A stretch of 25,945 nucleotides of DNA from Hypsibius dujardini (lineage: Eukaryota; Tardigrada; Eutardigrada; Parachela; Hypsibiidae): assembly GCA_001579985.1 (NCBI GenBank), contig LRSR01009306.1, positions 1-25,945 on the forward strand, in the 5' to 3' direction. A model generated the notes under the pieces. That model searched no databases. It was not told the origin of the DNA and was given only the letters and a program-made list of their open reading frames with translations. A program made the translations under genes and the position numbers. This document shows positions 9,242 through 18,159 of the stretch, piece after piece. The first letter of the stretch is position 1. Every line of letters begins with the position of its first letter.

Positions 9242-10028
9242 CATTTCAACAAAAAAAGATTGTCTAACGATAACGGTAGAGTGAATATCGCAATTCACCA
9301 TCCATATCAGATACTCTTGAATGAACGTGGTGCTGGGTTCATCTTTCAGCACTTGAATACAGCATGCTGCAAGTCATGAATTCTTTATAGGAGCGTAACT
9401 CCTGTTTATGTATGTACCAATGTATGTATGTTATGTTTGAGTCAGGTGCAAATCGTAGTCCCGAACCCGGTAAGAAAACGCAGCAAACTCATTTTTCATT
9501 TCGGCGACCTAAGAACCGGTTTTGATCTGTAGCCTCTCAAATAGGATCATTCCTATTTTTCCCGTCCAAAACGGCTCCAAACCACGTGTGTGAGAAAAAC
9601 TACAACATTGCGTGACGTCACTTTTGTGTCACGCCGTGCTCCAATCCTGCTCTAAACACGATTTTTTTGCGACTATAGACGAGCCTTTACACTGTACCGA
9701 ATACAACACATAGAATTTAGACGCGTTCACATGCTAAAATAGCTAACTATGTACTGTCATTGTCTCGCAATATAAAGTGCCAATTGCAAGAGCTCTCTAT
9801 TATCCGTTATAGCGGAAGCACTGCACTGGTTGTGGAGTTTGACGCAGAATGGTTTAACAGAATCAGACTTGATGTCAGTTTTGATTCAGTATGGGACGCT
9901 ATACACTTCTCGTGGGATGATACCATAACGGACATTTATTGACGATGCAGCATTAACAGTAGTAAGGGTAGATAAAAGTCTCTACAGCAAGTCACCAAAT
10001 GATGCAGCGCATAGTGGATGCAAAACAC
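9242..10028. other. Intergenic; microsatellite and a CRE-like palindrome
   Basis: Contains a TATG/TGTA microsatellite at about 9406-9432 and a TGACGTCA palindrome at about 9613-9620, the classic cAMP-response-element core. Its relevance to any gene here is unknown. No coding region recognised. Confidence 0.45.
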
Positions 10029-10832
10029 TTACATCCCATGTTTTCTTTTCGCACTAGTACGGATTGAACCGGAGAGGTTACCGTGCTTGACGTAGTTTTT
10101 CAGAGAGGCCAAATTATCGTTCGTTAACACGTTCTCAGATGGACGGCACTCTTCGTTCTCGTAGTCGCCAAAATTCCAAATGGTTCCGCGTTTATGAGGA
10201 CCTGTTAAACCGGAATGTGTGCGGACAAATTGTCGGAGATCACCAAGTTGTGATTCCTTGTCATCCACGTAAATATCGAAAACAAATTCGACCAAATGGC
10301 GATCTAGTTTCGACCAATCCAAACCTACACGAGCGTGAAGGCCCCTGCACAGGTGTAAACAAGTCAGTTTAGGAACCTCGTCCAGCGTACCATTCTCCAT
10401 TGCGCGTATGCTGCTTCGTTGCAAAATAAAAGCACGCAGCTCGGGAAATGGGTGAAGGCTCTCCCGTGTCAGATTTATGCCATCGCAATCCACAAATTTC
10501 AGCTCAACCAATTTACTGCCAGGGAGGTTGGACAGCAGCGTTCCTGAAAAGTTGCTGACTTGTTGGACCCGCAGTGTGACGAGTTTGTCTGCAATCAAAG
10601 CCAGGACCTTGCACGAAAACAGAGCTGTGGTCATTGTTGTAATGGTTACCGCACCGATCTTGTTTAATCAATTGAGCGCGCTCAATGTGTGATCAATATT
10701 ATCAGATGAAGCTTCTTCACCGAAAGTAATTTGCAACACTCCAGACTCCCGTAACTTGATCTGGCATTGCTGTGGTAATGCTAAAGCCAGTAAGTCATCT
10801 GACGAAAATTGGTCCAAGTTAAACAACAGCAT
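10029..10832 (-). CDS. Leucine-rich-repeat protein (downstream copy of a tandem pair)
   Basis: Main exon 10624-10029. A candidate upstream exon ends at 10721 with donor TTCG/GTGAAG and a 96-nt intron ending in GACCACAG (phase 1). The joined frame from the ATG at 10832 encodes 235 residues; the frame is open further upstream, so the true start may lie above 10832. Repeats of the form LVELKFVDCDGINL, LRAFILQRSSI and LTCLHL with intervening PxLxxL spacing are irregular LRRs. The DLRQFVRTHSGL block aligns with WLRDFLREKGWL near the end of the neighbouring copy. Several N-glycosylation sequons are present but no signal peptide is seen in this model. The C-terminal ~60 residues after the repeats are absent from the neighbour. 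LRR proteins bind other proteins; the partner is unknown. Confidence 0.55.
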
Positions 10833-10943
10833 CTGGGGCACATCCTCGCTACTTGGCTCATCAAGAACCGCTGGCGGCGCGTAGGCTGCTCCAAAAGGGA
10901 ACTCCGCGCTGCAGCAATTCGCACCGGTTCTGTTGGAAAAGCT

Positions 10944-11560
10944 TTACAGTTTTCCCTCTTCCTTTCGCTCAATCAGCCATCCTTTTTCTCGAAGAAAATC
11001 TCTCAGCCAGCAATACTCTACGGGCTCATGAAGGCGGAGAAGATGTTCTCGCTGATTCATCCTCGAAAGCAGTTCGTGGTGATAATCCAACTCAAGGTAC
11101 TGCAGCACTGGAAGAGTTTCGAAGACGTTATCGTCTATTTGAGCAATAGTGCTGCCGTTGCATAGAACGACGCGGAGGGTTGAAAAGCTATCAAGAACAT
11201 TTAGATTGAGCAACCACTGTTCTAACCGTTCGTACCTTGGAGAAAACAGGAGTCGTCGCAGGCAGTATTTCGCCAATTGATGTTGTCGGTCTCCTGCCTC
11301 AGGTGACAAGCAACTACGAAAATTCCCGTCTTCGCCGTTCTGCGATCGCCTTTGAGAATTAAGTCCAAAATATGGAAAATCTGTCAGGCGTTCCAGCAGG
11401 TCACCATCAATGTGTTTTACAATGCTGTTGATAAAAACCAATGCCCGTAGTTTTGGCGTGTCGAATTGCTTCTGATATCTTAATGTGATCACAACCATCA
11501 AACGAGAACTCCAACAACTGTGGGAGCTGTACCATGTTTAATTGAGTGCTCGCCCAGTGG
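10944..11560 (-). pseudogene. Leucine-rich-repeat gene copy, frameshifted and 5'-truncated
   Basis: The main frame from 11498 to 10944 encodes LRR segments (LRALVFINSIVKHIDG, LRVVLCNGSTIAQIDD, LQYLELDY) and ends with WLRDFLREKGWL, paralogous to the gene at 10029. The LRR segment expected just before it, PQLLEFSFDGCD, is present but in another frame (11535-11500), matching SKLVELKFVDCDG of the neighbour. So a one- or two-base indel lies around 11480-11500. Nothing homologous to the N-terminus is found beyond about 11560, where a 16-bp palindrome (11565-11580) begins. Alternatives are an assembly error or an unseen intron. Confidence 0.5.
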
Positions 11561-11564
11561 CGCC

Positions 11565-11580
11565 CTGTGTTTAAACACAG
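11565..11580. repeat. 16-bp perfect palindrome
   Basis: CTGTGTTTAAACACAG, followed at once by a partial repeat TGTTTAAA. It lies at the point where homology to the LRR paralogue is lost, so it may mark a rearrangement or a short insertion. Confidence 0.6.
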
Positions 11581-13053
11581 TGTTTAAAAGCGTGCGGACA
11601 TCCGTATTTCTCCATGCCGCCTAGGCTCATGCACTTAGCTGCATGGGGACGTATAATTAGGAAACGGTTAGGTCGCCAAATCACTCAATTTCAAAATTAA
11701 TTTTTTTAATGAGTATTGCCTAGTTTGGAACTCGGTTTAGCAAAATGTAGCCCCAAATCTTAACTTCAAATGACAATTTGAGATCTTGACATGAATAGTC
11801 GAAAAATCATTTACTGGAAATCCTTCTCACAGGAGGCCAAAAACTCCTATAATTATAGGCAAAATCCACTTAATGTTTTAACTTAGTTAAAGAAAGGCAC
11901 ATGGAGCCGTTTTTATTTGAGCTTCTCGTTCCCATCGTAAATGCCGCCGTCGATACAAGAGATTACGACTTTGAACAATAATTGTAGCATATTTGTAATG
12001 TTACTGTATATGATCGGATATTTGCTTCTTGATAAACTGAATACAACGTTTAGAAATGGGATTTCGCCTAAATATGAATATAATGGAATTTGCATGTCTA
12101 TCAAGATTGAAGACGTCGTGAATTTTCCCCAAAAAATGGAGATCATTAAGTTCGCAAACTCTATAAAGATTTTTAAAAAAAGTTAATATGTCACAAAAGC
12201 AGCAATTCCATTATCAATATGGTCGCCTACGTGACAATTATTCCCTTAAATGCTTGCAGGTCAAGGCCGGTTTCGGCGCATCAGTGTGCATAATCATGCG
12301 CTGGGTGCAAAAATACCCTGCATTCGGTTCTGATAACGACGTTTAAAATTCTGGAAAATTTAATGCGTAAAATCTGATATTTTCGCAGAATGTATGAAAG
12401 AATTTCTGACACAGACCCTTCAAATAAATATGGTAGATTTTTAGGAGATGTCTAAATCATCATCTCATTGAAAGAGCTTAAACTTAAAATATTTTTCGGT
12501 GCCATGGTTGCGTATTGCATCCAAATAAATCCTCAACGAATTCAGCAAAATAATCTTCGAAGCTCTTTTGCGATATTCGTAGGTTTCATTGCGTCTGTGG
12601 CTCCAAATTTCTCTTTGTGACGACGACCGGTGAGAGAGTCAGTAAAGCCGCACCCTTACTTGCTATTTTTCTCAAACGTCTTGACGATAAACTTTTTGAA
12701 GAGTTAAAGAAGAGCACTTCTACTTTATAATTGCATTTTGCGGGTCGTTGGAAAGTTCTAGAATGACATGCACTAACAAAAAGAAATCTCTGACAACTTT
12801 TTCTGAGCCTGTTTTGGTTTAATTTATAGGAAGTCAATCCGGTTTCACCTGCTGCTTAAAAGTTTAATTATGTGATTTACTCAGCAGCAGCTCACGTGAT
12901 CCGCAGTATTTATTTTATGGTTTAGGAATAACCGTGACGGTCGTGATAAGTTTTAACATTCATTGCCAAATATATCAGTTGCGAATCTTGTCTCATTCGT
13001 TTTAAACGTTACCGACTTTAAACAGACAAAGAGCCTCCGAAGTTGCATTCACC
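11581..13053. other. Intergenic, no gene seen
   Basis: AT-rich with many A/T runs. Short open frames on both strands lack motifs and splice support. The last part is the promoter region of the first lectin gene. Confidence 0.55.
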
Positions 13054-13709
13054 ATGAGAATATTTATTTTCTCGTTTCTGGCAAGTGCGAAAAAAACAGA
13101 ATATCACGCAGTAACTCGTCGAACACCAACTTTTTTTGTTTTCCTGTAGATTGTTACAACCATTCTTATTTGCGCGTCAGGAGAATCCGAAACTTCAACA
13201 GCTACGGCACAACAGGCCATCGTCTTGACTATCCAGGCGGGCTCTAACGACACACTCCAGTGTGACGATGACGAGGTGATCACCATTATTGGGGCGGTAT
13301 TCGACGCACTAGTTCCCACAAAAGAGCAGCAAGACGCAAGAATTTGTACCGTTGAGAAAGACGTCACGGATCAAGTTAAGGCTCGTTGTGAGGAGCTCAC
13401 TTCGTGTGTTCTATCGGTGAAAGCTGTGCCTAGAGGATTTTCCAGCTGTAATTGGTTGCCGAGACCGCTCGGCGTTGCCTACGTATGCTTTGAAGGTACT
13501 AACCAAATCAAGGTTTTTATCTTGCGAATAACCACATCGTTAAGGTCGCATTCCAAAACTGCTCAGAGGAACTTCTACCCACCATACATGCCTGTTGCTG
13601 CGGTGTCTGTCTGTCTGTCTGCCTGCTTGTCTGTCTGTTTGTCTGTCTGTCTCTTTCTCTGTCTGTCTGTCTGCCTGCCTCCCTGCTTGTCTGTCTCTCT
13701 GTCTGTCTA

Positions 13710-13750
<41 letters not shown>

Positions 13751-13995
13751 TCATCTGAAGTATCGCTCATCTATCTGAAAACTTGGGGTCTGACATGCAG
13801 CAAATTTAAAGGCGTAATTGCGTCTCTACCGTTTGTCTCTCCGTTTTCTCATTACGCGATTTCAAGAACGCCTTCGTGGTTCTGACTGCATTTTTCTTTT
13901 CAGGGCAGGCCAGAACGACTATGCCGTCGAAATCCAAATCAAAGAACGGATTTGCCGCCCTGATGTCCGTCGTGCCTTTGGAGTTGCTAGACTAG
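13054..13995 (+). CDS. Secreted SUEL/rhamnose-binding-type lectin domain protein (copy 1)
   Basis: Exons 13054-13080, 13150-13495 and 13904-13995 give 154 residues. Intron 1 (69 nt) is GC-AG: CTG/GCAAGT ... TTCCTGTAG, phase 0. Intron 2 is GAAG/GTACTA ... TTTTCAG, phase 1. Splicing builds a signal peptide (MRIFIFSFLIVTTILICASG). The mature domain has six cysteines (47, 75, 89, 95, 109, 122) in the SUEL-like order, with RC..LTSCVLSVK and a closing RPLGVAYVC. SUEL (galactose-binding lectin) domains normally show YGR and DPC motifs; both are missing here, so sugar specificity may differ or be lost. The basic tail ends in VVPLELLD, shared with copy 2. One N-glycosylation sequon (NDT) is near residue 42. 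A gene of the same structure follows 1 kb downstream. Confidence 0.85.
13596..13750 (+). repeat. CTGT/TGCC tetranucleotide microsatellite in lectin 1 intron 2
   Basis: About 150 bp of CTGT units mixed with CTGC, CCTC and TTGT variants; the last ~45 bp is a nearly pure CTGT run. It lies wholly within intron 2. The Cys/Leu/Ser/Val-rich open frames over it are repeat translations. Confidence 0.95.
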
Positions 13996-14114
13996 TTAAT
14001 GTCGCTAACATTGCCAGCTAAACATTCTTCAGCGGTTTAAATGCTTCCTCACAGCTTACTGTTCTACAGTAACATTTCCCTGATGAACACTCACTCGCAT
14101 CTGTAATTTAACAA

Positions 14115-14120
14115 AATAAA
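14115..14120 (+). terminator. Polyadenylation signal of lectin 1
   Basis: AATAAA 120 bases after the TAG stop at 13993-13995. Confidence 0.5.
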
Positions 14121-15004
14121 AATATGAAGAATAAACTTATAATAGTCTCTCGTAACAGGAAAGAGATTTTGTGGAATACAATCCAAACTAAATTCCAGTC
14201 ACCATTTTGGAGTTTGAATAGACAAGAAGATGAACAGCTCCTGAAGTCGATTTATCAAAGCATTTGTGTTTATTCGTTGCTGTTCTACAACTTGTTAGTT
14301 AACGGGATTTCTTAAAGAAAACTCGATCAGTATTTTGTTCGAACGGGAAGTAAAAATCTCTATGCTGAACAGAAACTCCAATCTTGAATTTTAATGCTAC
14401 ACTCTGGCGAATTTATCCGGCTTTCCAGCTCGAGGTTGCACGAAGTAGGAAATTCTTGAACTGGCAGTCGAAAACAAATACAGCAATTCACATCGCTAAC
14501 AACTGATCAATTGTTCGCTTACAACAGGTTTTTTTAACATCCGGCCGTGTCATTTAATATTCTAAGGCTATTAATATAGGCTGAGATTTTCGGCGTACGG
14601 ACAGAATAAATTTCCCCACGAGACCGTGTATAATTTTTGCAATGGGTCACCGTGACTCCTGTTAAGCGTCAATATTTCTCTACGACTGTAAATTTAACGC
14701 AGGCATGTGTAATAAATTCAACTCTTACCCGCCGCTACAGTGCTGTAGACCTCGAAACTTGGAAATCAATCGGTTAACAAAAACAACAAAAACAATTTCC
14801 GCTAGACGCACATAATGAGACTGTTTCTCAGTTCTGAGGCATAATCAGCCGCTTAATTCATCGATTAAGCGGTCAGCTCAATCAGCAAGCACATAAAATT
14901 CTTCCTCAAGTCGTGCGAGATAAAAAGCACATAACAGTACGCCTTTGCACGGTTTTTTCAGAAACTTTTGAGGACTGTTTTTCTTGAACAAGAAAGTAAC
15001 AACC
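14121..15004. other. Intergenic between the two lectins; lectin 2 promoter
   Basis: No gene recognised. A TATA-like string GATAAAAAGC at about 14919-14928 lies ~80 bases before the lectin 2 ATG and could position its start site; this is inference from spacing only. Confidence 0.45.
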
Positions 15005-15981
15005 ATGACGCACACATTTACCTGCATTACCCTGGTACGTATTATTTATTTACCAAAAAAAATGTATTATATTAAATAATTATTAAATAATTATTAACAA
15101 AAAATTAAATATAATAAAAACAATAGTAGAAAAGTAATAATAAAAAATAAAAATAATGTTAATCATAATGATATTAAGCATAATAATAAAAAAGTCAAAT
15201 TTATAATATCTAATAATTCAATATGGTAAACCGTTTTTATGGCATTTTCATTGAAGGTTTCGCTGCTGTGCGCCTTCGTCGTTTTCGGGGACTCACCAAA
15301 TGGCGCGTTCACATCGGAAACCACACTGACCATCCAGCCCGGTCAGAAGGACACCTTGAAGTGCAGTCCCGGAAATGTGATTGCGGTAACGAGCGCCAAA
15401 ACCAACGGCATTCCCGGCACTTCTGACGAGGGCTGCAAAGAAACGGTTGACATTACGGGCAAGGTTCAGGATAAGTGTGACTGGCAGGAGTCATGTGTTC
15501 TGTCAGTGAAAACGGAGCCCAAAGGAGTTGCCTGTGAAGTGGGCCGGCCCCTCGATCTTGTCTATCAGTGTCGCGAAGGTAAGGAAATCATTCTGTCTGC
15601 TGCCTGTGTACAGTAAATTTATTGCTGGTTTGCGTCTGCCTGTCTGAAACGGAACTGGACAACAGTGTGTCTGAATCACTTCGCTTTGAGAATGTCTGCC
15701 TCTACCTCGCTGTCGCTTGCTTGTCTTCATGCCTGTCTGATTTCCTTGCTGCCTGACTGCTCGCTTGTCTGTCCGTTTGCCTGCCTGTCTGCATGTCTGC
15801 CTGTTGCCTGCATAATTACCTGCCTGCTTGTTTGCCTGCCTGAGATGTCTTCTTCCTCTTACGGACATGTTTTTCTTTCCTTTTTTTGCCAGGCGAAGTG
15901 AAGCCCATAATCCCCACCACGCAACCTCCACGGAACAACAAGCATCGAGGCATCGTTCCAGTTGAGTTATTGGATAAGTAA
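15005..15981 (+). CDS. Secreted SUEL/rhamnose-binding-type lectin domain protein (copy 2)
   Basis: Exons 15005-15034, 15257-15578 and 15893-15981 give 146 residues. Introns are CTG/GTACGT ... TTGAAG (222 nt, phase 0) and GAAG/GTAAGG ... TTTGCCAG (314 nt, phase 1): same positions and phases as copy 1. The joined N-terminus MTHTFTCITLVSLLCAFVVF is a good signal peptide. An in-frame ATG at 15239 lies within the intron and would give a poorer start. The six cysteines (46, 70, 84, 90, 103, 115) match copy 1, with LKCSPGNVIAV and RPLDLVYQC typical of SUEL domains. YGR and DPC are again absent. After the domain comes a proline-rich linker and a tail ending VPVELLDK. A donor-like AA/GTAAGC overlaps the stop, so a further exon cannot be excluded. 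Confidence 0.88.
15035..15256 (+). other. Extremely AT-rich intron 1 of lectin 2
   Basis: 222 nt, overwhelmingly A and T, dominated by A-rich strings (AATAATAAAAAA, ATTAAATAATTATTAA). The equivalent intron in copy 1 is 69 nt of ordinary composition with a GC donor, so this one has expanded or been replaced since duplication. Confidence 0.75.
15690..15845 (+). repeat. Degenerate TGCC/TGTC tetranucleotide repeat in lectin 2 intron 2
   Basis: Imperfect TGCCTGTC, TTGCCTGC and CTGTCTGC units across about 150 bp, in the same intron and orientation as the purer array of lectin 1. It is best read as an older, mutated copy of the same microsatellite. A 202-codon open frame on the opposite strand is a translation of it. 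Confidence 0.85.
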
Positions 15982-16514
15982 GCGCTTTCGTCGACAAATT
16001 GAGCGATGAGTAAAGCAAAGGAGTGATCCTTTGCATGCGAGCAGTTAACCTCTTTAGAATAAATGGCCTATGGCATCCATTCGAATTGGAATTTTGGTTT
16101 AGTTTATTCAATCTTCGTCCATATTTTGTTGGAATGTGTTGTTATGTGCATGTGATATCTACTCTGTTTGATATCTACTCTTCTCTGTTGGAATCTACTC
16201 TACTCTGTTTGGAATCTACTCTACTCTGTTCCTCTCTAAAACTTACTGTTTAAATGTGACAGTGACATCAGCTGCCACACATTCAAAATGATTTTTAGAG
16301 TTGAATTGCGTCGTGAAATGACTTCGATCCCAGTCCCGTATCACTACAGTGCCAAATTTTCGTAAAATTCCAGAGCTCTAAAAACAATGGAAGACAATGC
16401 TCCATGAATTTTACTGTAATGATTCCGATTACAAAGTCATTAAAAATTCCGAAAAAAATCGGTTTGATTGCGAATGTGCCGTTCAAAATGCACAATTAAA
16501 AGTTGTCACAACGG
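15982..16514. other. Lectin 2 downstream region with poly(A) signal and short tandem repeat
   Basis: AATAAA at 16058-16063, 77 bases after the stop, is a likely polyadenylation signal. At about 16156-16232 four imperfect ~20-bp units of the form GGAATCTACTCTACTCTGTT follow one another. Otherwise nothing recognised. Confidence 0.6.
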
Positions 16515-16798
16515 TACCGTATTCCCCCGATCTCAAGGGACACTTTTTTGCCCTACCAGTTAATTTGATCCACCCCGGTTCTTATCTGTTCATCACCGTT
16601 TGCTATTGTTTACCTGCAATCAATCAATCAACTGATCTAATTTGTGCGTCAAGAAATCCCGCGTAATCAATCAATCAATCGTTGTCAAGTTGCGCTTAAA
16701 TTTCAACCAATCACGACACAGTGAATCCCATTGAACAGTCAACCGATGACTGGAGGGGGCGGGGCTTAACTGTCCCTTGAGATCGGGGGAATACGGTA
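16515..16798. mobile_element. 284-bp MITE, copy 2 of the TACCGTATTCCC family
   Basis: Perfect 28-bp terminal inverted repeats at 16515-16542 and 16771-16798, starting TACCGTATTCCCCC and ending GGGGGAATACGGTA, with TA at both edges. The interior has runs of AATCAATC and a G/C-rich block but no coding capacity. The perfect repeats suggest more recent movement than the shorter relative at 4682-4829. Confidence 0.9.
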
Positions 16799-17207
16799 GG
16801 TTATTCGACCATGCCGGGGAAACCGGGAGAGCTTCTGGCAATAAAAGATTTAACATCGACTTTGACCGCATATCTCCTAGCCATTGTGTGTCATTTAAAT
16901 CTTGCCAATCTATATATAAATTATGTTGCAAAGAACACTGAAATTATATATTATGCATGTTTTTAACTTCCCGTACACTTGGTATGCATGTTGAATGCAG
17001 ACCCTTATCAAGAAGACATTTTAATAATGATATTCATTCTTGCGAAAAGACTGCTTATTTTGTAGATTAGGCACGATCGGTACACTTTTTTACACACTTA
17101 TGAAGGCTATCTCGGTCATGCGTACGAGAACTTAACTTCAATGGTGCACAAGTGGACATTATGTGATCACCTGAAATTATGAAAGCTCATGCGTCAAGAC
17201 AAAACGC
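16799..17207. other. Intergenic, no gene seen
   Basis: AT-rich DNA without motif or splice-supported coding sequence. Confidence 0.5.
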
Positions 17208-17612
17208 ATGGTGACAATGGAGACGCTGACGACAGTGGCGGAACTAGCGAAGGTGGCAACATGGGTGACGGTGAAAACGGCTCCTGACTCCGATGTACAA
17301 TTTCCCGACTTCGAAGGCCAGCATTGTGAAGAACACAGCCTGTCTTTGATGTGCAACAAAAACAAGGGAGAGGGCGAGCAGGATTACGCATATAGCCGTG
17401 AATACTTTTTCATCGTTCGAGAGCCTGGCATCATCGATATATTTGCTCTCTTTAGGTAAGTTAGATTGGGCATTGTTTGTGCTTAAAAAAGCAACTCTTG
17501 CGCACCCTTCCCGGGGTAAGGAAGCAAAATAGAAACCCCCCCCCCACGTTGTTACCCACCACCACGGTAAAAACTGAAATCTTCTTTTCAAATTTTATTT
17601 AGGAAAGCTTGA
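17208..17612 (+). CDS. Possible small two-exon gene of unknown function
   Basis: An ATG at 17208 opens 83 codons with composition richer in G+C than the flanks, ending at a textbook donor TTTAG/GTAAGT (17456). A good acceptor TTTTATTTAG lies 147 nt on; joining in phase 2 adds only Arg-Lys-Ala and a TGA, giving 85 residues. The protein has a charged middle and EYFFIVREPGIIDIFALF near its end, with no recognised domain. A second frame through the same two exons, open from an upstream TGA near 17349, ends in a longer proline-containing tail and cannot be excluded. A minus-strand frame with a hydrophobic segment overlaps it, so strand is not certain. Confidence 0.3.
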
Positions 17613-18159
17613 GTCAGGCCTACTTAATCCTGGTGGTGTGGCTTTACCAACGCCTGCAAAGCCTTCCGGAATGCCAATGGAAGAATTCCAATTTAGCTGA
17701 TAATAACATGATAATTATACCCCTACTAGCAAATAGAATCCCTTATCGGTATGCCATGTTTATTACAGGTCACAGTTTTTCTTTAATTGGCAGTGTCAGC
17801 TTAAGGCATCAAAACAGCCGCTTCCTCTACCGGCGCCATATGACGGAGTTTGGACCGTAAAGTAAAGTAAATGTGAAAGGAAAACAGGAAACAGGATAAC
17901 ATGGAAAGAGGAAAAGCGAAAGTTTTTTCTCTGTGGAAAAAAGAACGATCGAGTTATCGAGGGCAAAGCCAGAGCCTGGTTTGTTAAGCTTACGAGTATT
18001 TAGCTGCATGCACTGTATTTAGGTGTTAAATTGATTTACTTTCGAACACCTGCCTTGCCTTGTGGCCGGCGTAAAATATCTTTTATATTAATATTAACAC
18101 ACTCTTGACTTAGTCAATTAATAAACATCGAAAAACCTTAAGCTCAACGATAAAGAGAT
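17613..18159. other. Intergenic, no gene seen
   Basis: Contains the likely 3' flank of the minus-strand GPCR at 18160. No motif-bearing open frame on either strand. Confidence 0.5.

Noticed and set aside
13595-13885. Cys/Leu/Ser/Val-rich open frames
   Set aside because: They run through the CTGT microsatellite inside lectin 1 intron 2.
15239-15616. Lectin 2 as a single-exon gene from the ATG at 15239
   Set aside because: The paralogue's exon structure, the better signal peptide from 15005, and the splice into a conserved VPVELLDK tail favour three exons.
15503-16111. 202-codon minus-strand frame rich in Arg, Gln, Lys and Gly
   Set aside because: Antisense of lectin 2 exon 2 and the degenerate TGCC repeat intron; composition mirrors the repeat.
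17244-17591. Minus-strand 115-codon frame with a hydrophobic segment, considered as a receptor fragment
   Set aside because: Only one membrane-like segment, no receptor motif, and the plus strand carries the stronger splice signals.
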